DNA of 23,512 nucleotides from Larix sibirica (GCA_004151065.3 NWUY0303940765.1:1-23512); one strand, 5' to 3'. Numbered from the stretch's first letter, positions 8,576-18,069 are shown. Made by a program: numbers and translations. The notes: generated by a model not told the origin, from the letters alone.

Positions 8576-8769
8576 TACCAATGGCAAAGTGAAACGTATA
8601 GATGCAACACGTCACGTTAAGTAAGTTCCATACTTGCGTCATTACTATACTTTTATATGCGGATAATAATGGGTTAGAGCCAGCGGATTCAGCTGGGGGA
8701 TCCAAGCTAGTTTTATCCAAAGCAAGCTATGACCGGACAATGATTGACTATCGCTAGTTTAACATAGAT

Positions 8770-8955
8770 ATGGCAAGTAGTTCTTCTGCTTCATGTTCAG
8801 ATTCAGATTGTATAGATTACAACACATTTCATGAGTTATCCCGGTTAGGTCTTCTCCTTATTTCAAAAGAGAGGAGACAAAAAGAAGCTTATTCGCTAGA
8901 GCTCTTAGAAAAGGCTTCTGTTAAACCCGGGTATGCTCTTCGGGAGATTCCCTAA
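8770..8955 (+). CDS. Hypothetical 61-codon ORF, Ser-rich start
   Basis: The frame runs from ATG 8770 to TAA 8953-8955. It begins with a Ser/Cys/Asp-rich stretch (MASSSSASCSDSD) followed by a charged, helix-prone C-terminal half. I do not recognise it. It lies inside the segment of dispersed repeat copy 1 that is missing from copy 2, so it might belong to an inserted piece. The length is within chance expectation. Confidence 0.15.
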   Translation: MASSSSASCSDSDCIDYNTFHELSRLGLLLISKERRQKEAYSLELLEKASVKPGYALREIP

Positions 8956-8992
8956 GCCTCTCCCTGTGGTAACCTCCTGTTATTAGGCAAGG

Positions 8993-9034
8993 ACGTCTCG
9001 ATGCGCGTATCGTATGTGACAACGTCTCGATGCG
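8993..9034. repeat. Short direct repeat acgtctcgatgcg
   Basis: A perfect 13-bp word occurs at 8993-9005 and 9022-9034. It is flanked by 'cgtatcg' and 'atcgcgtat' sequence, giving a 29-bp period within dispersed repeat copy 1. Confidence 0.75.
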
Positions 9035-9689
9035 ACATCGCGTATAGTAATATAGGTTGTAGTTGTAGGTCCACCTGCTATGGCAAAGTCTGCAGGAGGT
9101 TTCCCAACAAAAGGCAAAGTTCAACATATATATATTCTGGGATATAACATATTATAGTGGACTATTTCGTAGTATGTGAGTAGTAGCTGTAGCCCACATG
9201 CACTAGAACTAATGGTATGTAATAGGGATTATTTTCCGGCTGACACTAGAAGCCATCGAATATGCATCAACGTATTGTTTTATTGTTACAATTTACATAA
9301 GATTGCACTATTCATTACGGACAAGTTCAATGTATCCATGCGAGCTCATATATAAATGATGGATAGATCTAGAGAAAGGGCAGTTTCTCCGTCTCATGGG
9401 CACTTACAGGGTTTATTTTCAAGGTTTTCAAATATGCTGGTTCCAACAAAACTTCTTGCCTGGGCTCTGGAATTCCAGTTCAAAATACTTTTTCTATGTA
9501 AAAAGAAATTCAAGATTGTTTGGTGAGAACAACATAGTATAACCTCCTAATTTGTAATGCTCGTAAGTTAACTAAATGGCTATCCAACCAACCAATGGTC
9601 TTCTGGACCCATGGGGAGGACTTCTTTATCCTTCCTCTCCTCGGCTTAAGATTGCATATTCACATTACTATTTAAAGGCTTTCACTATT

Positions 9690-9900
9690 AAGAAAGAACA
9701 GAATGGAGACAACCGTACCATATGATTAGAATGGAGACCAGAACGGAAGCATACAGAATTTAGAGAGTGTGCACTACAGCATACGGAATAAAAAGAAAAT
9801 GAAAGATCTTTCAGATTGAACAGAAGCGATTTCATAAATCAGAACGGAAGCGGATGAACTGGACGGCAAGAGAATCAAGTTGAAAGAGATTGAAAGAGAG
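9690..9900. repeat. Degenerate short repeats (cagaacggaagc type)
   Basis: The words 'cagaatggagac', 'agaatggagacc', 'cagaacggaagc', 'catacggaat', 'cagaagcg' and again 'cagaacggaagc' recur every 20-50 bp. They look like old tandem units and have no coding meaning that I can see. The word 'gaatggagac' also occurs near 16360. Confidence 0.5.
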
Positions 9901-10409
9901 GTTTAAATAAAGCTAATTAGAAGTCTCATTTGGAACTGGCTTAAGACTACAACTACTACTCGCTCTAGTAGATATACTCTACAGCTACAGACTACTGCTT
10001 GTCTCTAGAGCTAGTACCTACCATAAGGTCGAAGGCAGTCAGTGTCAGGTTTCAGGATCGGTGGAAGGGAAAGACATATCTTCTGGGGAGCTCTTCGATC
10101 TCGCTACCTGAGCTGGCTGGGATTGTCTTCAGTTGGTCAACGTTCGGGCTTCGGCTGAGCTTTGCTCTTACCAGTGCTATAGGGCCTTGGCTTAGCCCCA
10201 CTCCTTCCCGGTCCTTTACTTAGCGTTCTTACTGCCTGTGGTAAATTTATAACTTAGCAATGTTACGTCCTGTGTTGTTTTTCCAGATGTGGTATACGAT
10301 ATATGGTGTCTGCTCTATGATTACCCAAGTGGCTGGGTAGAAACACAAAATACTGTCAATTTATTCATAAAAGAGTAAACACGATGAGTCGAGTTTTACC
10401 AAGAAGAAT
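9901..10409. other. Intergenic, no gene seen
   Basis: No supported gene. The only open frame here begins at TTG and resembles nothing known. The stretch near 9950-10020 is rich in ctagtag and ctactac words, like 16540-17000. Confidence 0.5.
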
Positions 10410-10926
10410 TGAAAGAAGAAGACTTGTCATTATTGCGGAAAGGTGGGTTACATTGAGAAGTTATGTTGGAACAATAAAAAGATCTGGGAGATAAGGTCGG
10501 ATATCTTTAAGGAGACAAGTTTACTGGACTACTAATGATCAGCATTTACCTCCAAATGGTAAGTTAGACAACTATACCTTATATTTTAGTACCTTATATG
10601 TCAGTACTTTTAAAGCTCTACATGCCCACACCTCATAGACTGAGTTGAGTGAATTGTTAATTCTACTTGTACTCACCATATGGCTAAAGATGCCTCTATC
10701 CTTTCTTCCTTAAGTGAAGCTAAAAAAAAGATTTGTAGTAGATGATTATGCACTTACTGTTGCTAGCTATGGTGACATTGAATGTGGGAATGGTGTAATA
10801 TCTAATGTATATCATGTTCCTATCCTGAGTGCAAATCTATTGTTGATTCCCCAACTTATTCAGACTGACAAAAAGGTTTAATTCTGGCCAGATCGGTTTA
10901 TTATGAAGGAAGTGAACAAGGATTGA
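10410..10926 (+). pseudogene. Ty1/copia gag zinc knuckle, protease and pre-integrase relic
   Basis: The sequence follows the order of a plant Ty1/copia polyprotein. A CCHC zinc knuckle at 10425-10466 reads CHYCGKVGYIEKLC, in which the usual His is Tyr (tac at 10449). Then comes a protease start at 10656 (IVNSTCTHHMAKDASILSS), where the catalytic Asp-Ser/Thr-Gly is Asn-Ser-Thr. A frameshift at an A8 run (10722-10729) moves the reading to a frame with VVDDYALTVASYGDIECGNG, then NVYHVPILSANLL and FWPDRF, the GAG-pre-integrase signature. It ends at TGA 10924-10926 after other stops. Reverse transcriptase and integrase are absent. Non-functional. Confidence 0.85.
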
Positions 10927-10944
10927 GAAGTTCTTTTTTATCTG

Positions 10945-11163
10945 GTTGAACCAGTTCCTGTTGACCAAGTTTAAGTACCACTAGCAAGGGCGGATTCGGT
11001 TGACCGAATAACTCAAGTATACCTTATAGCATCAGATTAACCAGCAGCATATATAGTCTCAGCCGCAGGAGTTAGGGTGCTAGCAGCATCCTTTATCGGT
11101 AGCCATAGCCCTTTAGGGATATCGTTACGTAGAACAGCATTTTATACTAATACGCATGAATGA
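10945..11163 (+). pseudogene. Protein-like block F (Val/Ala/Pro-rich), second locus
   Basis: In the same frame as the copia pre-integrase relic, the sequence changes to EPVPVDQV, a stop, VPLARADSVDRI, QVYLIASD, a stop, then PAAYIVSAAGVRVLAAS, and runs on to TGA 11161-11163. This is not the expected copia continuation. It matches blocks A to E in style and shares the PLARAD word (10978-10995) with block D, and the nucleotide word cggttgaccgaa with block C near 3320. Family unknown. Confidence 0.35.
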
Positions 11164-11806
11164 AAACCCATTAGGGTAGAGCTTTCCCCCATTACTAGGT
11201 GCGATAAAGGGAGCAAGGTGGAATACATATAGGCTTATTTGGCTAGAGAAGTAAGATCTTTATCCATATATATAGGCAGCAGGAGATCCATCACTTTGCC
11301 TAATGTACTTCCCTGTCCCGGAACCAACGGCATACCTTTAAGATAAATAGCCATTAAGTAAAGGATAAGTAAAGGAAAATTTATAAGCAGGGCCTTTTAC
11401 TTTGAAATGGTTAGTCCTAAAATCAATGGAGTAACGGTTACACTCTGCCTTGCTTAAAAAAAGAGAGAGGGCTATATTATTTACGTATTAAAACTAGTAG
11501 GATTATTTTCATAATAAACCAACCCCCGAGGGAAGCGCTATCTCTGAACTAATGAAGGTGCCGTTACCATTTAGTAAAAGCCGATTATCTACGATGCCCC
11601 GTTAGTGGAGTACTAGGCCCTAAACTCATGAGCTAGTGTGTAGTATATAAGTATGCCACTTCGGTATTTGGTAAGGTGGGCTCGAGCTGATAGCAGCTTT
11701 ATGACTCTATATGTGGGGTTTGCCCTAGGTGTTTCTCTACGATGACAGGTTCACAGGTGCTTCGATCGCTAGTTGGTAGGCCCTGCCCTTCGCAATTGGT
11801 GAACAT
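11164..11806. other. Intergenic, no gene seen
   Basis: No coding or RNA feature recognised. Sequence is of mixed composition with no repeat that stands out. Confidence 0.5.
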
Positions 11807-12184
11807 TTAGTCGGTTAGTTTGATCACTTCCTTCAATTGGTTCGCTCCACTCCACGGCATTGGTTGGCTTTGAGTGGCACCCAAAGCATAACCTGTATCT
11901 TGGTAAGTTTCAAAACATTTCGTTCGAGAGTCATAGCTCGCTGCATCAGTGTAAAAAAATATCCATTTATACTTTCCATTTCGAGTGTCGATAGTAGGAT
12001 ATCCAACAGATGCAAAGGTGGAAAAGGCATAGGCTTCACCTATTGAACCACTTAATGGATGTGCTCGGGCCAGCTCTGTGGACATTACCCCTTCTGCTGG
12101 CTCCCTTGCCCTACTTGAGATAGAGTTTTTTACCAAAAATTGTAGGCTTAAATAAGTCTGACCTAAATAGGAGCCTTCTCTCAA
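11807..12184 (-). CDS. Hypothetical ORF, longest open frame in the window
   Basis: The minus-strand frame is open from about 12220 (after a TAA) to a stop at 11807-11809, about 137 codons. The 125-codon version at 12184 would start at TTG. The first ATG is at 12085-12083 and gives 92 residues. Composition is balanced and protein-like, with Ser, Thr, Tyr, Gly and Ala, no long hydrophobic run and no motif I know. Words include GEAYAFSTFASVGYP and WIFFYTDAASYDSRTKC. The two shorter frames over the same bases (11833-12039 minus, 11837-12046 plus) are shadows. It is not a recognised mitochondrial gene. It may be a chance frame or a fragment of transferred coding DNA. Confidence 0.3.
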   Translation of the reverse strand: MREGSYLGQTYLSLQFLVKNSISSRAREPAEGVMSTELARAHPLSGSIGEAYAFSTFASVGYPTIDTRNGKYKWIFFYTDAASYDSRTKCFETYQDTGYALGATQSQPMPWSGANQLKEVIKLTD

Positions 12185-12351
12185 GAAGGTACAAAAAAAT
12201 AGTAAAGGTAAACTTTGGATACCTTAGTCAGCTACTAAAAGTCTTGAATCGGGGTAGCTAAATAAAAAGGTAAAAAACGTATAATGTTTAGCCTTCTTCT
12301 TTAAGATATAAAGAAACAAATTATATTGGCATATTTAATAGGAATTAATAA

Positions 12352-12663
12352 TTGTTCTTCATAATACTAGAGTTGGTCAATGTATTTCATTTTTGGGGTT
12401 ATGCCCTACTCTGTGAAAATTTGAAACTATTATTCTATAAACTACTAAAAAAAGTCTTGGATATAAAAATAGATAAAGTCCTGGATGAGTTGAAAGTGAC
12501 AGAAGGGTCGAGGATGGAGAGGCTAGGGTTTTTCGGGTGTCCTTCAACTACGGGAGATTTGGAAGTCGAAGATATATTAGGGGGTCTCCGTGGACGCAGC
12601 TACTGTTGGCGAGGGGAGGCTAGATTTGAAGGTCCAGAGGCAAATTTTGTGCTTCGACAGTGA
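12352..12663 (+). CDS. Hypothetical 103-codon ORF with TTG first codon
   Basis: The frame runs from TTG 12352 to TGA 12661-12663. The first internal ATG (near 12513, reading MERLGFFGCPS) would leave about 50 residues. The N-terminal 40 residues are hydrophobic and Leu/Phe-rich, the middle is a charged KVLDIKIDKVLDELKV helix, and the C-terminus is Gly/Arg-rich. I do not recognise it. There is no neighbouring gene to lend context. Confidence 0.2.
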   Translation: MFFIILELVNVFHFWGYALLCENLKLLFYKLLKKVLDIKIDKVLDELKVTEGSRMERLGFFGCPSTTGDLEVEDILGGLRGRSYCWRGEARFEGPEANFVLRQ

Positions 12664-13560
12664 TAAGGGAACTCTGCGAGTTTATTATACTTTTTCCTTT
12701 TATCTTATACTATGTTCTCAACAGAAATATAGTGGGCGGAGGGGAGGTTTTTCACATTGGAATGGGTAAACTGTAAACTCTTATTAACCCCTATCTGCAA
12801 TTAGATCGGATCCGAGCTGGTGAGTTTCGGTTAGCAAATGTGGGTGGGCTTCTAGATAGATCTGAGATCCAGTGCTCTGGTAGGGTTGGATACTATTAAA
12901 TATAAACCCTCTGCCAAATGGGAAGTATGAATGCCATTGCACAGGTCCAGATTTTTTCGAGGGTAGTGGGCAAAGGTTTATGGTCTTCGTGAGATCACTC
13001 GGGGGGCTTCATTTACCTTGCTAGTAGTTTCACCTTAATATATTGGATCTATAAAGAAACAGATCCAAGACAAAGCAGGGTCCCGGTGTCTATAAGGATT
13101 CCACTCCATTGGGAGCATATTCAAGTCTGCCACCTCAGTTTCCCCCACAGATAATGTGGCAGCGTACACTTTGACCACCGCCAAAGAGAGCGCTACTACC
13201 TCGACCCTCAACCCTTTAACTCGACCCTCTACGGAGAAAACATAGCCCTAGAACCCAGAACCTAGAATCTAGAAATCGACCCGCTACCAAACAAACGGTC
13301 CTACCTCAAATGGATTTAAGGAATGAATTATGAAGCATACATTGAAAACACAATTTTTTGAGGAGTAGAGTCAATGTTTAGTTGTAAAGTCCATTCAATA
13401 TAGGACATGTTAGGGAGTTTTAGGAGGAGCTGGATCAGTCTTTCCCTAAGGGCCAACCGAATCACCGGTTGAACCATCCCACCCTGGGCACCGAACATTG
13501 CACAGTTAGTCCGGAAACACCAATTCACTATAACCAGATCTAGATTCACGAGCAGGATCA
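12664..13560. other. Intergenic, no gene seen
   Basis: No supported feature. There is a small 'cctagaacccagaacctagaatctagaaa'-like stretch of short repeats near 13245-13275. The last ~100 bp precede the reverse-transcriptase scrap and could contain unrecognisable upstream element sequence. Confidence 0.45.
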
Positions 13561-13677
13561 ACAACTATGTTTCTATATCCTTTGGGAACATTTGCCTTTC
13601 AAAAGTTGTCATTTGGTCTTAAAAATGCTGGTGCCACTTTCCAGCGGGCCATTTAATACGCTTTTACTGATATGCAG
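13561..13677 (+). pseudogene. Ty3/gypsy reverse-transcriptase scrap
   Basis: In the frame starting at 13561 the reading is TTMFLYPLGTFAFQKLSFGLKNAGATFQR, then an Ile, a TAA (13654-13656) and YAFTDM, before a TAG at 13678-13680. This is the well-conserved RT segment 'TTF..P.GTFAY..LPFGLKNAGATFQR.M..AF.D'. The segment upstream, which should carry the first catalytic region, and the YxDD motif downstream are not visible. It is a fragment of about 40 codons, broken by a stop and without an identifiable LTR. Confidence 0.85.
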
Positions 13678-14069
13678 TAGTGAGGAGACTTTCTATTATT
13701 TTCACTTACAGATTGAACTTATCAAACTTAATTGCGAAAGAAAGTGGGGAATAAAGACTACCACCAGGAAATAGATTCATTTAGATTAAAGGTGTGGGGT
13801 AGTGTAAGCAAGCATTTATTGAAGGAAGTGGTTTGCCTACCTAACCTAAAGCCCTTTACCCGCCTGATGGCTTATGTTCTTGCTATTATGGAGTGCCTGT
13901 GCCCTAGCCCTCCCTATCCTATAAGACTGCCGCCTCTTCTAGTGTTCCACCGGTTCTTTCCCGAGAGTTATAAGAAAGCTAGCTACCCACGAGCGAGAAT
14001 TGGGTGGGATAGAGGAGCGAAATGACCCTATTTTTCCTCTCTGGGACGAGAGCCAGGAGCAGAGTCCAC
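13678..14069. other. Unassigned, follows the RT scrap
   Basis: The RT frame has stops at 13678-13683 and later, then opens from about 13732 to 14025 (97 codons, TTG first codon). The product is Pro/Leu/Arg-rich and does not resemble RNase H or integrase, so I treat it as a chance opening. Confidence 0.35.
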
Positions 14070-14330
14070 CAACAGAAGCAAGGAAGGAATCAGCCAGAAG
14101 ACATTAGTATGAAGCCTGGAGCCTTTAACCGATGGCCTATTTCACCTTTATCCTCACCTTGAAACCGAACCTTTAATCACCAGCAGTCTCACCAAGTAAA
14201 CCATCAGCCAGAAAGAATCAGCCAAGCCAAGTTCAACAGCTGCCTTACCGGGCGGGTACAACAGATGCCTTTCAACTTTTGCTTTGCCAAGAGCCAAGTT
14301 CAACAAGCAGCCCACCACATTCCAACTGGT
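14070..14330. repeat. Imperfect direct repeats (agccaagttcaaca / aatcagcca)
   Basis: The word gccaagttcaaca appears twice, near 14224 and 14291. 'aatcagcca' appears near 14089 and 14217, with further related 'catcagccaga' and 'accagcagtc' words. This is a loose purine-poor repeat patch with no coding meaning seen. Confidence 0.5.
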
Positions 14331-15660
14331 GTTCCCTTGCTTACTCCCTTGCCAACCTTTACCCAAAGAACTCCAAGAACTATGAAACACACTAAAGGAA
14401 AGGACCTTTGACCAACTAACTCCAACACCCTAGACCTTGCGAGCTTACTCGCTTGCTTGCATAGCTGGTGAGCTGGCGGTGGATAAAAAAAGGTAAAAAT
14501 AACACGTTAGAAAAAAATATTGCCATTTTTGCGCTACCTGGAAACAATCTTTTGATTCTATTTTGATACTTATAAGGTATAGTGCTTTTCAATCCAATAC
14601 AAAACTAAAGGATGAGGTGGGTAGCCCAAGAATACAAAAAAAGAGAGGAAGGTATATAAAATAGAATCCCATTTTATGAAGATGCTATGTTGGGTTGTTC
14701 CGAATCCCCAAAACCTTCCAAAAAGCAGAAGTGTCTGATAAATAGAAACGTCGCTTGAAGGGTTTCCGGGTACTTCCATCAGGGTTGCATAACTCTAAAA
14801 TTGAAATAGCCCATTTGAGGAACGAAGTGCATGTAAGGTGATCCCTTATTCTAAGGTAGGTGGGCAGCAGCATAAGAGAGAGGCTAGAGCGGGTACGGTA
14901 AAAACCACCTATGATAAATTCATTACCCCAAAAGCTCATATTGTATGGTCCAGTTTTCTTTTATTTCCAAAAAAACCTATAGCTTCCTTTTCCTTCTTTC
15001 TGTCTCAAGATGAGAGGCCAAAGGTGAGAGGCTAAAGGTGAGAGGCTAAAGCTTCTGTCTAATGGAAAAAAAGGTGCGAAGCACTTGCTCAACAAAGGGA
15101 GAAGGAGTTTGCTACGGTCAGTGCAGTGAGATTCGTGGAACCAATAATGCCTTTACGCGCAAGCAATCAATGTGATTCGAAACATGATTTAATATAATAA
15201 CCCTAAAAACACCATGATATATAAAGGGGAAAACAAAGAACAACCCATTAGAGAGGATCTATTTTTAGCTGCTTATTATAAAAAAAGCCACTTAACTAAT
15301 AAAAACCCCACGATACGAGGGTACCCCGCTATCTCACAACATTTACAAGATTATACTCGCCTTTAGCCACTATTTTCACTATAAAACCACAAAGCCCCAT
15401 TTTATCACCCAGGGAATAAAACCTCATAAATTTGTTACTCCCTCTATCTTTGAACGAGGAATCACGTATGGTGCTGTATTTGGGCCTGCCTTGTATCGGG
15501 TCTATGTTAAAGGCGGTGACCCAGGTACGTTATATGGGCTGAGCAATGACCTAAATAGAATTTCTTCTGACAATAGGAGAGTTGCACTAAATTAGAATTC
15601 TTATTTCAAAACTGACCAGAAGCCGCCACTTGTTGTTGGCTTGGCTCCTCCTGGTGGAAT
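14331..15660. other. Intergenic, no gene seen
   Basis: Only short chance frames occur here (for example 14570-14779 and 14685-14939 on the minus strand). A threefold 'gatgagaggcca/gtgagaggcta' repeat lies near 15009-15050. No RNA gene seen. Confidence 0.45.
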
Positions 15661-15682
15661 GGGTAAACAACTGGTCTGTCGG

Positions 15683-16191
15683 TATGGCAAGTGAAACGTA
15701 TCGATGCAAGTCCAAGGTAAACGTTTCTATAGTGACATCTTATATATACACATAGGGACCATATATAACTTTTTCTGTAGTAGGTCCAGCTGCAATGGCA
15801 AGTTCTGCAGTAGGGGGGTATTATCCTATTTTGTTTGTTAGACGGACAGGAAGGACACATGCATGTCGGGACTCTAGCCCCTGTGAGTAGGCCCATCCTT
15901 GTGGCAACTACCTCCTGGGATGGTGAAATGAACCTGCACTAACCACGTCCGGTATGGCTATGCAGGTTGTCCCCTTGCCGCCGGTGCTTTCCTGTGCCGG
16001 TTGAAATAGCTCACGCTTGCCTGAATTCCGGAACTAATTGCACTAATTTGTCAATTTTTTTTTTTTTTGTGTGTGTGTAGCGGGGTAAACTTTTCCATGC
16101 CAATATTATATGTTAAATGGCTTTATCTTGTTCAAATTGAAAGGTTACACTTAGAGATGCAATTCCAAGTTACACATATACATGCGAGCTC
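15683..16191. repeat. Dispersed repeat copy 2
   Basis: This is the partner of the copy at 8583-9347. Landmarks are 'atggcaagtgaaacgtat' with 'cgatgcaag' (from about 15686), 'gtaggtccagctgcaatggc' (about 15781-15800) and 'catgcgagctc' (16181-16191). On the minus strand a 96-codon frame (15606-15896) covers the first two landmarks and reads CRTCHCSWTY, matching CRLCHSRWTY in copy 1. This frame may be part of a repeat-borne coding sequence or a coincidence of alignment. Confidence 0.6.
16055..16078. repeat. T14 followed by (GT)5 microsatellite
   Basis: Fourteen T residues (16055-16068) are followed directly by five GT units (16069-16078). This is a simple-sequence tract inside dispersed repeat copy 2 and is absent from copy 1. 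Confidence 0.9.
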
Positions 16192-16215
16192 GTATATCAC
16201 TGATAACTAGAGAGA

Positions 16216-17030
16216 TTGGACTACTTCTGCACTAAGAAGCTATCACTACTAGCTAGAAATAAAGGGTTGAAATAAACTAGAATAAAATAAATATAAAGAG
16301 AGTCTAGTTATTTGAGTAAGGCTTAGCGTAAGCGGCAATAGGTGAATATAGAAAACTACGAATGGAGACTCCGGCTTTTATCTCGTCTGTGGAGGTGAAT
16401 CCACTTCTCTTTTTCATGGCAAGGACGTAGATATGTTATCTAATATATTAAGGGGTCTCCCGGCAAGGTCTCCCATCTAGTCTAGTCCTCCTTCGTCTAT
16501 AGAGTTCAAGCTTCCGTCCGTAACTTCCAAGTAGTACTACTAGCCCAGAAGTACTAGCAGCTTTAGTTTCTGCAGTAGTCGTATTGCTTGCCGTCCACAT
16601 GCAGTAGTATATTAGCTCTAATAAGTACATGCACTTTATACTCTAAGCTGTAGTCTGAAGCTTAGTAGACTATTAGCTGTAGACAAACTATAGTTCTAAA
16701 ACCATTACATAAGAATAAGTTCTATCTAGATTGAAATCCTACCTAATTGTGTGATTCTTTCTCTCTTTAACTCCTATTGCCACTCCTAGTAGTTCATAAG
16801 CTTTAGTTTTCTATATTTATACTATTCCACTATTAGCTAAGCCAGACTCTAACAACTATGTCTCTCTATTTTTTCCAGTTCAACTAGTTTCTTTTCACTT
16901 TCCTTTCTCTCTAGCTAGTAGTGCAGAAGTAGTTCAATATCTCTAGTCCTAATAGTAATAATAGCTAGTTATCCTATTTCTATTTGGCCCTGACTACTCT
17001 AACAAACAACTAGTCGCATTAGCCTTTGCC
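16216..17030. other. Intergenic, CTAGTAGT-rich, no gene seen
   Basis: The stretch is dense in ctag, tagtagt and agctcta words without a fixed period. No supported gene or RNA. Confidence 0.45.
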
Positions 17031-17081
17031 TTAGCTGAGCTAAGCTCTAAGTGACGTAGTTCCCGCTCTTAGCTGAGCTAA
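17031..17081. repeat. Repeated 13-bp palindrome TTAGCTGAGCTAA
   Basis: Exact copies lie at 17031-17043 and 17069-17081, 38 bp apart. Each is self-complementary apart from its central base. Together they could form small hairpins or one cruciform. Confidence 0.8.
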
Positions 17082-17179
17082 ACATAGTGAATCTCTTCCG
17101 TTATAATTAGCAGTAGCGCAATCATGAGATATCCACCAGGAGGTGTACGTCAGTCAGAATTGTTAGGTGGATTGGTACA

Positions 17180-17845
17180 AAGCTGCGGGATCCACCCATC
17201 TATAATGGAATAGGTGTTGTTGAGGATTTTTCTTTCTTATTTATTATTATTATTAAAACAAATTGAAAGTTGTGTATGACCAACGGATCCCAGCCATGGA
17301 CGCAGTACTGAGGGGCACTCTTGCTCGCTGGTGGGCTACTCACAAGGGGGCTCTTCCTACTTGGGAGACTATTCAGCCAGCCCTGATACACCAATTTGTT
17401 TCCCTAACTAAATTTGAAGTTCAAGACATCTCTGCAACAAAAGGTGAAAAGGTAAAGGCGGTGGAATTGTATGAAGGTAAGATTTACCACTCTGTTACAT
17501 ATTAAGACTTGCTTATAGAAGTGGAATAGATAGGGTCTTCAGCCTAAACTCTGGTTTCATAAGTTATTGCATACCTCGGGACCGATTACCAAAGCCTGGT
17601 ACCTGCATGAAGAGTTGCAGAGGCAGACTCAAGATTGGACAGTGGTCCAGGAGCACTTTTGCACTGTGTTTTTCTATGGAGAAAGGGAAAGAGTACAGAA
17701 TAAGCTGATAAACCATATTAACAACCCTTTTAGTCGCGTAATCAAAACTTGGGAACTGAGGAAAGATGGCTCACCCGACCTAAGAAGGGTGAGGAAATCA
17801 ATATATTCATTTCGTGCCTGTCTTCAGCCGGTAGTTACGGACTAG
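17180..17845 (+). pseudogene. Ty3/gypsy gag relic
   Basis: Three pieces follow the order of a plant gypsy Gag. In the frame starting at 17183 the reading is LRDPPIYNGIGVVEDF, the N-terminal Gag approach. After a (TTA)n tract (about 17238-17255), the frame at 17263-17505 reads IPAMDAVLRGTLARWWATHKGALPTWE, the conserved 'L.G.A..WW' segment, with both Trp codons at 17329-17334. Stops follow at 17503 and beyond. The frame at 17534-17845 reads LWFHKLLHTSGPITKAWYLHEE, then DWTVVQEHFC. The A/TKAWYxHEE followed by W..L...F is the usual Gag core. Several frameshifts and stops make it non-functional. No protease or polymerase follows. Confidence 0.8.
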
Positions 17846-17965
17846 CTCAATCAATTGGTAAGGGCTAGTTCAATAAAGAAATAAGAGCCAAAGCTCAATC
17901 AATCAATTTAGTAATTTGACTTAGTTGCAACAAAAGAGGAACGGGCTAGCTCAATCTATAAATGG
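17842..17965. repeat. Degenerate repeat ctagctcaatcaatt
   Basis: Four variants lie at about 17842, 17867, 17893 and 17946 (ctagctcaatcaatt, ctagttcaataaa, aagctcaatcaatcaattt, gctagctcaatctat). They sit directly after the gag relic. Confidence 0.6.
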
Positions 17966-18069
17966 ACTCTGAGTGCCATATTAACCTTCCCCTTCTCAAC
18001 ATATACCACCGGACTTCCTGGGGCTGCTACTTGGACTGATACTTCTTTCACTGGGACTAACCTACAAGC

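Larger units (their letters stand above)
8583..9347. repeat. Dispersed repeat copy 1 (with ~390-bp extra segment)
   Basis: Three landmarks match copy 2 at 15683-16191 in the same order and strand. They are 'atggcaaagtgaaacgtat' with 'gatgcaa' (from about 8583), 'gtaggtccacctgctatggc' (about 9068-9087) followed by a tctgcag word, and 'catgcgagctc' (9337-9347). On the minus strand both copies also encode a CR(L/T)CH..WTY word. The first two landmarks are about 485 bp apart here but about 98 bp apart in copy 2, so this copy carries extra DNA or the other has a deletion. Confidence 0.6.

Noticed and set aside
9999-10223. 74-codon plus-strand ORF
   Set aside because: TTG first codon, no recognisable motif and no neighbour. 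Length is within chance expectation.
13732-14025. 97-codon frame in phase with the RT scrap
   Set aside because: Although it shares the frame, it has no YxDD, RNase H or integrase signature and starts at TTG after several stops. I could not support it as part of the element.
14869-14882. cataagaga, the plant mitochondrial promoter-like nonanucleotide
   Set aside because: It is a nine-base match with no gene downstream and no supporting upstream AT box, so it is likely chance.
15440-15600. Possible coding fragment (stop-poor, ends near 15593)
   Set aside because: Only about 45 codons are open, with no recognisable words. I could not tell it from chance.
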